A stretch of DNA of 64,000 nt from JAVVHE01 sp032249695 (lineage in GTDB: Bacteria; Pseudomonadota; Alphaproteobacteria; Sphingomonadales; Sphingomonadaceae), in the NCBI GenBank assembly GCA_032249695.1, contig JAVVHE010000013.1, positions 15,932 through 79,931 on the forward strand. Reading direction: 5' to 3'. Shown in pieces: positions 26,532 through 35,908 of this stretch (within the stretch, counting starts at the first letter, position 1; each line of letters opens with the position of its first letter). The notes under the pieces were generated by a model, which saw only the letters and a program-made list of their open reading frames with translations, was not told where the DNA came from and searched no databases. A program made the translations under genes and the position numbers.

Positions 26532-26560
26532 TCCCACCCCAATCACCGATTGGGGAGGGA
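26532..26560. terminator. bidirectional hairpin terminator
   Basis: TCCCACCCCAATC (26532-26544) pairs with GATTGGGGAGGGA (26548-26560), with one mismatch and a 3-nt loop. It lies exactly between the convergent Spy-like gene and the aminotransferase gene, so it can serve both. The sequence also matches a CTCCCC...GGGGAG palindrome type seen near 35250. Confidence 0.7.
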
Positions 26561-26570
26561 CTGGATCCCG

Positions 26571-27440
26571 TCATGCCGCCGTGCGCCAGCCCGTCTGCCG
26601 CTCGATCTCGGCCCACAGCGCGTCTGCGAGGCGGCGGGTGACCGGACCGGGCGTGCCGTTGCCGACGGCCGCGCCGTCGATCCGGACCACCGGCACGCAC
26701 GGGTTGGTTGTCGAGGTGATGAACGCCTCGGCCGCCCGCCTTGCCTCGTCGGGCGTGAACGGCCGCTCCTCAATGCGTACGCCCGCCTCGTTCTGCAGGC
26801 GCATCAGCGTGTCGCGCATCACGCCGCGCAGGATCGATCGGTCGGCCGCGCGCGTCACCACCGCGCCTGAGGAGGTCACGATCCAGGCATTGGTTGATCC
26901 GCCCTCGGTCACCAACCCATCGCGTACCATCCAACCCTCGGCCGCGCCCGCTGCGCGCGCAGCCTCCTTCGCCAGCACGTTGGGCAGCAGCGACACCGAC
27001 TTGATGTCCGGTCGTAGCCAGCGCTCGTCGGGGACCAGCGCGACGCCGATGCCTGAATCGAGCGCGCGCCGCTTGGCTGCGAAATCGAACGGCCGGACGG
27101 TCATCACCAGCGACGGCCGCACGCCTGCGGGCACGCCGTGGTCGCGCCGCGCCACGCCGCGCGACCACTGGATGTATAGCAGGCCGTCGCGCAGCGCGTT
27201 TGCTGCCAGCAACCGCCCGGCCACCAGCGACAGGCGGGCTGCGGCGGGTGGTGCCATCGCCAGTTCGCGCGCCGAACGCTCCAGCCGGGCGAGGTGCGCG
27301 GGCCAATCGAGCAGCCGCCCGTTCATCAGCGCCGCAACTTCGTAGACTCCGTCGGCGAACTGGTAGCCGCGGTCCTCGACGCTGACCGCAGCCTCGCGCA
27401 GCGGCAGATAGCGGCCATTGACGTAAGCGGTGCGCGGCAA
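26571..27440 (-). CDS. class IV aminotransferase (D-amino-acid transaminase type)
   Basis: This 289-residue PLP-dependent enzyme of fold type IV transfers amino groups, most likely on D-alanine/D-glutamate. Motifs: YVNGRYLPLREAAVSVEDRGYQFADGVYEV at the start (conserved pieces YVNG and DRGYQFADGVYE), the PLP lysine in IKSVSLLPNVLAK, and EGGSTNAWIV plus ILRGVMRDTLM near the C-terminus. The start is TTG at 27440 with GAGG 9 bp upstream. D-amino-acid versus branched-chain specificity cannot be settled by eye; the FADGVYEV form favours D-amino acid transaminase. Confidence 0.88.
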   Translation of the reverse strand: MPRTAYVNGRYLPLREAAVSVEDRGYQFADGVYEVAALMNGRLLDWPAHLARLERSARELAMAPPAAARLSLVAGRLLAANALRDGLLYIQWSRGVARRDHGVPAGVRPSLVMTVRPFDFAAKRRALDSGIGVALVPDERWLRPDIKSVSLLPNVLAKEAARAAGAAEGWMVRDGLVTEGGSTNAWIVTSSGAVVTRAADRSILRGVMRDTLMRLQNEAGVRIEERPFTPDEARRAAEAFITSTTNPCVPVVRIDGAAVGNGTPGPVTRRLADALWAEIERQTGWRTAA

Positions 27441-27489
27441 AACAGCCCTCGTGCGTTCCTGTGGGGTGCGGCGGCGTTATGCTGCGGCG

Positions 27490-28884
27490 ATGCCCAACCC
27501 GCAAATCGTGCTGTTCCGTCAGGACCTCCGCGTCCACGATCACGCCGCGCTAGTGGCGGCCGCCGCCGCCGGCTCGGTGCTGCCGCTGTTCGTGCTGGAC
27601 GACGACACGCCCGGCAAATGGCGCACCGGCAGCGCCGGGCGCTGGTGGCTGCACCACAGCGTCGCCGCGCTGGCGGCTGCGCTTCAGAGCCTGGGCGCGC
27701 GGCTGGTGCTGTTGCGCGGGCGAGCGGGGCCGCTGGTGGCGCGGCTGGCGGACGAACTGGGCGCGCAGGTCCACGCGATCAAGCTGCACGAGCCGTGGGC
27801 CGCCATCCAGGAGGCCGAGATCGGCGAGCGGCTGACGCTGCACCCGGGCCAGACGCTCAGCTCTCCCCCCGCGGTGCTGACCAAGTCCGGCGGGCGCTTC
27901 CGCGTGTTCTCACCCTTCTGGCGCGCGCTGCAGGAGCAAATGCCTCCGGCCCCGCCCAAGCCGGCGCCGAAGCGCCTGACGATGGCCGACCATGCGCCGG
28001 CCGGCGACCTGCTGGAGGACTGGGGCCTGCTTCCCACCCACCCCAACTGGGCAGCCGAGTTCGCCGACCACTGGTCCCCCGGCGAGGAGGGCGGGCGCGC
28101 GACGCTCGACCGCTTCACCGGGCTGGTCGCGGGCTATGCAGAGGGGCGCAACCTCCCCGCCGAGCCGCGGACCTCGGCGCTCTCGCCCCATCTCCACTGG
28201 GGCGAGGTCAGCGCCGCCGAGGTGTGGCACCGCGTGGCCGCCGCCGCCGAGCCCGACATCGCCGAACCCTTCCTGCGCGAAATCGGCTGGCGCGACTTCG
28301 CGATCCAGGCGCTCGATGCCGAGCCGTCCTCACCCGACACGCCGCTTTCGCCCAAATTCGCCCGCTTCCCGCACCGCGACGACTCGGCGGGTCTGCGCGC
28401 GTGGCAGCGCGGGCTGACCGGCTATCCGATCGTCGACGCAGGCATGCGCCAGCTGTGGCGGACCGGCTGGATGCACAACCGTGTGCGGATGATCGCCTCG
28501 TCCTTCCTGGTAAAGCACCTGCTCGTCGACTGGCGGCGCGGCTCCGAATGGTTCTGGGACACGCTGGTGGACGCCGACCTCGCCAACAACACGCTGGGAT
28601 GGCAGTGGATCATGGGCTCGGGCTACGACGCGCAACCTTTCTTCCGGATATTCGAGCCCGTCGCCCAAGGCCGCCGCCACGATCCCACCGGCGCCTATGT
28701 GAGGCGCTGGGTGCCGGAGCTGGCCGCGCTGCCCGACAGCGTGATCCACGCCCCATGGGAAGCCTCCCCGCTGGAACTGGAGCAAGCAGGCGTGCGCCTG
28801 GGCGAGACCTACCCGGAGCGCGTAGTAGAGCATGGCGCAGCGCGGCGGAGGGCGCTGGAGGCGTTGGGGCAGCTCAGCGTCTAA
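27490..28884 (+). CDS. phr: deoxyribodipyrimidine photo-lyase
   Basis: This 464-residue FAD enzyme uses blue light to split cyclobutane pyrimidine dimers. The N-terminal photolyase domain opens IVLFRQDLRVHDHAAL. The FAD/DNA-binding domain has GWRDFAIQ, AWQRGLTGYPIVDAGMRQL (signature), WMHNRVRMIASSFLVKHLL and TLGWQWIMGSGYDAQPFFR. These are the class I CPD photolyase signatures, with the WMHNRxRM motif intact. Starting at ATG 27490 gives the usual MPNPQIV beginning. It is divergent from the aminotransferase, with starts only 49 bp apart. Confidence 0.96.
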   Translation: MPNPQIVLFRQDLRVHDHAALVAAAAAGSVLPLFVLDDDTPGKWRTGSAGRWWLHHSVAALAAALQSLGARLVLLRGRAGPLVARLADELGAQVHAIKLHEPWAAIQEAEIGERLTLHPGQTLSSPPAVLTKSGGRFRVFSPFWRALQEQMPPAPPKPAPKRLTMADHAPAGDLLEDWGLLPTHPNWAAEFADHWSPGEEGGRATLDRFTGLVAGYAEGRNLPAEPRTSALSPHLHWGEVSAAEVWHRVAAAAEPDIAEPFLREIGWRDFAIQALDAEPSSPDTPLSPKFARFPHRDDSAGLRAWQRGLTGYPIVDAGMRQLWRTGWMHNRVRMIASSFLVKHLLVDWRRGSEWFWDTLVDADLANNTLGWQWIMGSGYDAQPFFRIFEPVAQGRRHDPTGAYVRRWVPELAALPDSVIHAPWEASPLELEQAGVRLGETYPERVVEHGAARRRALEALGQLSV

Positions 28885-29243
28885 CCCGGTGGCCGTTCGA
28901 ACGGGCTCGTCTGAAACAGTGCGAGCGCCTTTTCGACTTTGTCGAAGAACCCGTCGAACGGGACGACCTCAGCGTCGGTAAGGCTAGAAATCGTGAAGAT
29001 CGCATGACCGGGCGTTCTCATCGTGTACGGCAATAAGTATTCATCACGGTGCACAACGCGCGCCGCAGGTTGAGATGTCGATATCCAGATCGGCGAAGAA
29101 GCGTCGTAAAGTTGATATATTCTACAGCGATTTTTCCCAAGACCATCTACAAAGTTGTCTTTGCTGTTTGGCTTCGCGAGTTTGGCTGCTTGCTGGCTTC
29201 GCGAAACAACCGGTAACAGCTTGTGAGAGTGACGAGTTCCCGT
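28881..29243 (-). other. AT-rich open frame without a good start; possible gene remnant
   Basis: Between phr and pyrG, the minus strand stays open for 120 codons from 29243 to a TAG at 28881-28883. The region is clearly richer in A+T than its surroundings. The frame has protein-like stretches (RIYQLYDASSPIWIST, VVHRDEYLLPYTMRTP, AIFTISSLTDAEVVPFDGFF), but the only usable starts are a GTG at 29054 and an ATG near 29018, well inside. I recognise no family. It may be the C-terminal remnant of a transferred or decayed gene, or a 57-residue protein from the GTG. Confidence 0.3.
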
Positions 29244-29270
29244 TTAGCGGGTTATACCGCCCCGATGGGG
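29239..29270 (-). terminator. two tandem hairpins downstream of pyrG
   Basis: CCCCGATGGGG (29260-29270) and CCCGTTTAGCGGG (29239-29251) are two small perfect stem-loops within 50 bp of the pyrG stop. They lack T-tracts on the minus strand, so termination here is plausible but unproven. Confidence 0.35.
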
Positions 29271-29285
29271 GCTGCGTGTGCGGAT

Positions 29286-30914
<1,629 letters not shown>

Positions 30915-30944
30915 GGGCGGCCACCTTAGGCGGGGGTTGCAGCC

Positions 30945-30976
30945 GCTGTCACGCGGCGAGTGCGTAGCGTGACAGC
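30945..30976 (-). terminator. inverted repeat between secG and pyrG
   Basis: GCTGTCACGC (30945-30954) and GCGTGACAGC (30967-30976) are perfect 10-bp inverted copies with a 12-nt loop, just after the secG stop and 31 bp before the pyrG start. There is no T-tract. It may act as a terminator, an mRNA-stabilising hairpin or a pyrG-leader element. Confidence 0.45.
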
Positions 30977-31005
30977 TGGCGCCGTGGACGCCGCCGCGGG
31001 TGCGC

Positions 31006-31473
31006 TTAGTTGGCGGGTGCCGGCGCGGGCGCCGCCGGCGTCGCGCCTCTGGGCGCGCCGCTCGGGTTCGTCACGGGCGGCTGCGTCGGCCCAACCTCCA
31101 GCGGCGAGGCGGGTTCGCTTGGGCCACCGAAAATCGGCACCCCACCCGGAGCCGCGGGCGCGGTCGGCACAGGCCGCGGCGCACCGGGGTTGAGCGGCGC
31201 GGGCACCGACGCGGCATTGGGATTGATGACGCGCGTCTTGCCCGAATGGCCATAGAGCACCGCCAAGCCGAGCGAGGTAATCACGAAAACTGCGCCAAGG
31301 ATCGAGGTCGACCGCGTCAGCAGGTCCGCCGCACCGCGCGCGCTGACCAGTCCGCCCGTCGTCTGCCCGATGCCCAAGGCCCCGCCTTCGGAGCGCTGCA
31401 GCAGGATCACGCCGACGAGGGCGGCGGCGATCAGGGTGTGGACGATGAGGACGAAGGGGATGACGTAGGACAA
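31006..31473 (-). CDS. secG: preprotein translocase subunit SecG
   Basis: This 155-residue inner-membrane protein has SecG's two helices: PFVLIVHTLIAAALVGVILLQRSEGG at the N-terminus and the second around ILGAVFVITSLGLAVLYG. The connecting loop ALGIGQTTGGLVSARGAADLLTR is the family signature. The C-terminal ~70 residues are a Pro/Ala/Gly-rich tail, as in many alphaproteobacteria. SecG assists SecA-driven export through SecYE. Confidence 0.95.
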   Translation of the reverse strand: MSYVIPFVLIVHTLIAAALVGVILLQRSEGGALGIGQTTGGLVSARGAADLLTRSTSILGAVFVITSLGLAVLYGHSGKTRVINPNAASVPAPLNPGAPRPVPTAPAAPGGVPIFGGPSEPASPLEVGPTQPPVTNPSGAPRGATPAAPAPAPAN

Positions 31474-31856
31474 GGGGTGCCTGGCAGCTTGCGGGATGGT
31501 GCGTCGCAGTTAGTCACGCGCGCGCCACGGGGCAACCCAGACGGGGAGCAGCCCGGGATCACCGCCGCGACGCACCCGGGCACCCAGCCGCGCAGCAGCT
31601 CGCGCTGGCTCTGCGGCTCGCGCGTCGGCCGTTCCGGAGGCCGTTGAGCGCGATCCGAGCCGTCGCCCAGCGCATTCGATGACCCGCTGTCGCCGACCTC
31701 CCGGGAACACGGACTACCCGGCCGGCGCGATCGCGACCGCCTGCTCGCTGATGCGCGCTCCGGGCGCACCGATGGCGGCCGCTGCGAGCGGCAGCGCCAA
31801 CGCAGCGCGGCGCAGTGCATCGAACGGAGGGGCGGCAACCCGCGCGACGCGGACCC
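31474..31856. other. gene-free region upstream of secG; possible decayed secreted-protein gene
   Basis: No complete gene is visible in this 383-bp stretch. On the minus strand, around 31716-31830, a frame reads LRRAALALPLAAAAIGAP followed by ARISEQAVAIAPAG and a stop. This looks like a signal peptide with a truncated mature part. The rest is GC-rich sequence without conserved motifs. The secG promoter must lie in its left end. Confidence 0.35.
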
Positions 31857-32639
31857 TTATTTCGGCGGCGCGAACAGCCAGTTGAGATAGGCCGCCAGCC
31901 GCACGCCGCCCTGCGCCAGCCGCCGGTCGACAGTCGCGCGGTGCCTGTAAACATAGGCGAACCCTACCTGCTCGCCTTCCGGGTAGAGGCCGTCGCGCAG
32001 CGCCGCCGATTCGCCGATCCACACCAGCGGGTCCGCAACGTCCCACTGCGTGAGCTCGTCGGGCGTCAGCTTGGCGCCCAGCCATGCCGCTTTCTCGCTG
32101 AAACTCAGCCCCTCGTCCTCCACCAACCCCGAGTCCCATAGCGCGTGGAGGTTGGTTTCGCGCCCATTGAAGCGGATTTTAACGTCGTTGCCACCCTTGT
32201 CGGAACCGTTACCGGCATGGAACGGCTGGTGCAGGTCGCCGACGATGTGGATGATGAACCGCAGCGCCAGCGCCTTGTCGGCGGGCTTGGCGCGGGGATC
32301 GCGCACTGTCGCGGCAAAGTGCTTCAGGGCGGTCACGGCGTCGCCCTCGGGCGGAGCGCCGACCTCAGCGTAGGTCTTCCCCGGCGGCACGGTCACATAG
32401 TGGAAGGGAGAGGCATCCTTCTGCCAGAAGGCGCTCGGGTCCGATCGCATGAAGTCGGGCCAGGTCGAAGCCTCGGCGATGCTCTCGCCAGCGGGCAGGA
32501 TGCGCATCACCCCGGCGCGCGCCGAGGGTGTCAGGTATTTGTCGGCGATGGTGCCGATGACGCGGTGCCCCTCCTGTCCCCACGCATGGGCGGCGTGCGG
32601 GCTGAGGAGCAGGGCGGCGACGATCAGGGCGGTGCGCAT
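31857..32639 (-). CDS. exported S1/P1-type nuclease
   Basis: This 260-residue secreted zinc nuclease cuts single-stranded nucleic acids. The signal peptide ends ...HAAHA, so the mature protein starts WGQEGHRVIGTIAD; the N-terminal Trp is itself a zinc ligand in this family. Other ligand motifs are SPFHYVTVP, IIHIVGDLHQPFHAG (HxxxDxHQPxH) and the downstream GGND and NLHALWDSGL. All conserved zinc-cluster residues appear present. It may serve phosphate or nucleotide scavenging. Confidence 0.93.
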   Translation of the reverse strand: MRTALIVAALLLSPHAAHAWGQEGHRVIGTIADKYLTPSARAGVMRILPAGESIAEASTWPDFMRSDPSAFWQKDASPFHYVTVPPGKTYAEVGAPPEGDAVTALKHFAATVRDPRAKPADKALALRFIIHIVGDLHQPFHAGNGSDKGGNDVKIRFNGRETNLHALWDSGLVEDEGLSFSEKAAWLGAKLTPDELTQWDVADPLVWIGESAALRDGLYPEGEQVGFAYVYRHRATVDRRLAQGGVRLAAYLNWLFAPPK

Positions 32640-32690
32640 CGCCCGCTCGTGCAGCGCGAGTGTTGCGGGATTGTGACGCTGCGGGCGGCG

Positions 32691-33311
32691 TCAGCCGGTG
32701 ATCGTCACATGCCCGGGCTGCGCCGCGACCCGCTCCAGCCAAGCGCGCAGATGGCGGTAGGGTTCAAGAGCAAATCCGCCATCCGCGGCGACATGCGTAT
32801 AGGCGTAAAGTGCGATATCGGCGATCGACAGCCGGTCGCCGACGAACCATGCGCGGCCTGCCAGATGATCGTCCATCAGCTTCAGCGCGGCCTCGCCCGC
32901 AGCCTGCTTGTCGGGGATCGTTGCCTGGCGCGCCGGGCTCTGCTCGTCGAAGCCGCCGCCGTAGGTGCGCCAGAAGCGCAGCGTCGCAATGTTGGGCTCG
33001 TGATTATACTGTTCCCAGAACAGCCAGCGCAGCACGTCGGCGCGGCCGAACGCTCCATCGGGCAGCAGGTCGGTGCCCTCGGCGAGGAACCACAGCGCTG
33101 CGTTTGATTCGGGCAGAAAGTTGGATCCCACCTGCAACACCGGGATGCGCCCGTTGGCATTGACGGTCGCGAGGAACCGGGGCGTGCGCGTCTCGCCCTT
33201 CAGAATGTCGTATTCGCGCCGCTCGTAGCTGCGGCCGATATGCGCGAGCGCGAGGCGGATTTTGTAGCAGTTTCTGCTGGCGGCATATTCGTGCAGGATC
33301 AGCTCAGTCAC
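32691..33311 (-). CDS. glutathione S-transferase family protein
   Basis: This 206-residue protein has an N-terminal thioredoxin-like domain (LILHEYAASRNCYKIRLALAHIG, then VNANGRIPVLQ with the cis-Pro and PESNAALWFLAEG with the Glu-Ser glutathione contact). A helical C-terminal domain includes DHLAGRAWFVGDRLSIADIALYAYTHVA with the N-capping box. The start is GTG 33311, which overlaps the stop of the quinone oxidoreductase gene as GTGA. The pairing suggests joint detoxification of electrophiles or quinones; the substrate is unknown. Confidence 0.92.
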   Translation of the reverse strand: MTELILHEYAASRNCYKIRLALAHIGRSYERREYDILKGETRTPRFLATVNANGRIPVLQVGSNFLPESNAALWFLAEGTDLLPDGAFGRADVLRWLFWEQYNHEPNIATLRFWRTYGGGFDEQSPARQATIPDKQAAGEAALKLMDDHLAGRAWFVGDRLSIADIALYAYTHVAADGGFALEPYRHLRAWLERVAAQPGHVTITG

Positions 33312-34306
33312 TTGGCCGCCACCAGGATGATCTTTCCGACATGCTCGCCCGCCTCCATCCGGCGGTGCGCGTCGGCGGCTTCGGCGAGCGGATAGATGCT
33401 GTCGACCACCGCGCGCACGCTGCCGTTTGCGATCAACGGCCAAACCTCGCGCTCCAGCGCACGTGCGATGCGGCCTTTTACCGCCACCGGCTGCGGCCGC
33501 AGCAGCCCCCCCGTCAGCCGCAGCTCGCGCGCCATCACCAGGCCCAGGTCCAGCTCGGTCGTGCGCCCGCGCTGCGTGGCGATCGAAAGATGGCGGCCGA
33601 ATCGCGAAAGGCAGCGCAGGTTGCGCGGCACGTAATCGCCGCCGATCATGTCGAGGACGACTTCCACGCCCTCCCCGCCGGTGATGCGCTGCACCTCGGC
33701 CTCGAAGTCGCTCGCGCGGTAGTCGATCGCGTGGTCGGCGCCGAGCGCGCGCGCGGCGGCGCACTTGTCGGGGTTGCCCGCGGTCACCAGAACTTCCGCG
33801 CCGAACGCCTTTGCAAGCTGGATCGCGGTGACGCCGATGCCGCTGCTGCCGCCGTGAACCAGGATGCGCTCGCCCGCCCTCAGCGCGCCACGCTCGAAAA
33901 CGTTCGCCCACACGGTGAAGAAGGTCTCGGGCAGGCCGGCCGCCTCGGCTGCGCTGAGATCCGCAGGCCAGGGCAGACAGCATTGCTCGTCGGCGACCGC
34001 ATATTCCGCATAGCCGCCGCCGGGCAGCAGCGCGGTCACGCGGTCGCCCACGCGCCAGCGCTCGACTGACGGCTGGGCGAGGACAACCTCGCCCGAGACT
34101 TCGAGGCCAGGGATCGTGGGCGCACCGGGCGGCATCGGATACTTGCCCAGCCGCTGCAGCACGTCGGGCCGGTTCACGCCCGCGGCTGCCACGCGGATCA
34201 GCAGCTGGCTGTCTCGCGGGGCGGGGACGGGACGGTCCACAAGCTCCAGCACCTCGGGCCCGCCCGGCCCGGCTGGATCGATGGCACGCATGGATGACGG
34301 GAGCAT
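33308..34306 (-). CDS. NAD(P)H-quinone oxidoreductase (zinc-free MDR family)
   Basis: This 332-residue medium-chain reductase has the substrate domain start MRAIDPAGPGGPEVLEL and VNRPDVLQRLGKYPMPPGAP. The nucleotide-binding domain has ILVHGGSSGIGVTAIQLAKAFGAEVLVTAG, then DMIGGDYVPRNLRCL and GRHLSIATQRG. The PIG3-like pattern lacks zinc ligands. It reduces quinones or enones with NAD(P)H. Either Met1 or Met6 could start it. It is coupled to the downstream glutathione transferase gene. Confidence 0.93.
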   Translation of the reverse strand: MLPSSMRAIDPAGPGGPEVLELVDRPVPAPRDSQLLIRVAAAGVNRPDVLQRLGKYPMPPGAPTIPGLEVSGEVVLAQPSVERWRVGDRVTALLPGGGYAEYAVADEQCCLPWPADLSAAEAAGLPETFFTVWANVFERGALRAGERILVHGGSSGIGVTAIQLAKAFGAEVLVTAGNPDKCAAARALGADHAIDYRASDFEAEVQRITGGEGVEVVLDMIGGDYVPRNLRCLSRFGRHLSIATQRGRTTELDLGLVMARELRLTGGLLRPQPVAVKGRIARALEREVWPLIANGSVRAVVDSIYPLAEAADAHRRMEAGEHVGKIILVAAK

Positions 34307-34352
34307 GGGCGCCGCATTGGCGCGAGCAGCGGCGGTTGGCTAGGGGCGGGGC

Positions 34353-35099
34353 ATGGCGCCGACCCCGCACGAGCTATCGCTGGCGCTGGCGATGGGGGTA
34401 GCGGCGGCGCTCTATTCGACGGTGGGGCATGCCGGCGCGTCGGCCTATATCGGGCTGATGGCGCTGTGGGGCATCGCGCCGCCCACGATGAAGCCGACCG
34501 CGCTGGTGCTGAACCTGATCGTCGCGTCGATGGGGTCGGTTCGCTACGTGCGCGCGGGGCTGTTCCGGTGGCGGACGCTGTGGCCTTTCCTCGTCGGCGC
34601 GCTACCGTTTGCGTTCATCGGCGGCGGCATCCAGCTGCCCGCGCACTGGTATCGGCCGCTCATCGGCGGCGTGCTGATCCTGTCGGCGGTCCGCCTGCTG
34701 TGGCCGCACCCGATCCGCGCCGCGCTTGATCCATGTGATCCGCCGATCGTGCTGGGCGTTGGGCTGGGAGCGGGCCTAGGCCTGCTCGCGGGACTGACGG
34801 GGACGGGCGGAGGCATTTTCCTGTCGCCGCTGCTGCTGTTCCTGGGCTGGAGCGATACCAAGCGCACCGTCGGCGTCGCGAGCCTGTTCATCATGGCGAA
34901 CTCGACCGCCGGCCTGCTGGGCAACCTGTCCGCCGCAACCGCCTCGCTGCCATCCGCGCTGCCGCTCTACGCGGGCGCGGTGCTGATCGGCGGGGTGGGG
35001 GGCACCACGGTCGCCATCCGCAGCGGCCCAGCCATCATCCTGAAGGCGCTTGGCGTGGTGCTTGCAGTCGCGGGCGCGAAGTTGATTGCGACACGGTGA
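34353..35099 (+). CDS. TauE/SafE-family permease
   Basis: This 248-residue integral membrane protein has about eight hydrophobic helices in two related halves. The first half has YSTVGHAGASAYIGLMALWGI; the second has GLLAGLTGTGGGIFLSPLLLFLGW, matching the duplicated Gly-rich signature of TauE/SafE anion exporters. Family members export sulfite, sulfoacetate or related organic anions, and the actual substrate is not inferable. It is divergent from the quinone oxidoreductase, with starts 46 bp apart. Confidence 0.93.
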   Translation: MAPTPHELSLALAMGVAAALYSTVGHAGASAYIGLMALWGIAPPTMKPTALVLNLIVASMGSVRYVRAGLFRWRTLWPFLVGALPFAFIGGGIQLPAHWYRPLIGGVLILSAVRLLWPHPIRAALDPCDPPIVLGVGLGAGLGLLAGLTGTGGGIFLSPLLLFLGWSDTKRTVGVASLFIMANSTAGLLGNLSAATASLPSALPLYAGAVLIGGVGGTTVAIRSGPAIILKALGVVLAVAGAKLIATR

Positions 35100-35560
35100 A
35101 ATCGCCCGGGGGATGGAACCCGCTCCAAGCTCGCCTTGGCGAGGGGACCGTCCTGCGCAGCAGGATGGTCAAGGGCCTAACGGTTGGGCGTGAGTTTCCG
35201 GCGCCGCTCCCGCACAACGGCTCGACACTCCACCGTGCCGCGCACGGTCTCCTCCCCAACCAGAGATTGGGAAGGAATGTGCGGTTCTAGCGTGCCGCCC
35301 GCAACTGGTGCCGACGGGCAGCACGCTCTGGTCGGTTGCGGTGAGCCGGCTGTCGACGGCCGCTTGGCTCGGCGGCGCGGCCGAACCGTTCACTTGCGCA
35401 TCCGCGGCGAGGGTGCCGCCGATGTCCTCCCGCGTGAGGTTGCCGCCCGCGTGGCGTGCGGTCTCGGTGAGATCGCGCGCCAGCGGGCGTGCGAGGAGCC
35501 GACCAGCGCAGCAGCGAAGGCGCCATTTCCGCCTTCGCCGATCGGCGCTAAATGAGGTCG
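35100..35560. other. gene-free region with a palindrome and decayed coding-like sequence
   Basis: There is no convincing gene here. Near 35250-35275, CTCCCCAACCAGAGATTGGGA is a copy of the window's GGGGAG-type palindrome and may terminate the permease gene. On the minus strand, around 35300-35500, a frame reads ARDLTETARHAGGNL and LAADAQVNGSAAPPSQAAVD, which looks protein-like, but there is no start or signal in frame. I see it as a probable remnant. Confidence 0.35.
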
Positions 35561-35767
35561 ATGACCGATGACGACCTGCCCCGCCCCAAGCCATCTGACG
35601 CGCTGACGGCGCTCACTCGCGAGGATCTGGGGCGCCTCAGTGTCGATGAGGTGCAGGCGCGCATCACGTCGCTTAGGGCGGAGATCGCGCTCTGCGAAGC
35701 GCGGCTGGCAGAGAGCGGATCGGTGAAGGCTGCCGCGAATGCGTTATTCCGCCACCATCGGGACTGA
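35561..35767 (+). CDS. DUF1192 family protein
   Basis: This 68-residue protein has an N-terminal Asp/Pro-rich segment, then LTREDLGRLSVDEVQARITSLRAEIALCEARLAE and a short tail ending ANALFRHHRD. This matches the small DUF1192 proteins found widely in alphaproteobacteria, predicted to be a coiled coil. Function is unknown. The ATG at 35561 is chosen for the GAGG just upstream; ATG 35552 is in frame as well. It precedes clpA by 141 bp. Confidence 0.82.
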   Translation: MTDDDLPRPKPSDALTALTREDLGRLSVDEVQARITSLRAEIALCEARLAESGSVKAAANALFRHHRD

Positions 35768-35908
35768 CAGTCCAAAAATAGCGCGAAGCTGTTTCACTGC
35801 CGTTTCATGTCAAGGGCTTGCGTGCGCAGCCAAGCGGGGTGACATTCCGTAACCATGGGGGAAGAGACGCGCGGTTCTGCGTCAAGTCTGAGTTCGGAGG
35901 TTATCGGG

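Noticed and set aside
35247..35278. CRISPR-like or att-like palindromes (CTCCCC...GGGGAG type)
   Set aside because: Copies are single and scattered (642, 16420, 26532, 35250) with no regular spacing or spacers; they are extragenic palindromes or terminators.
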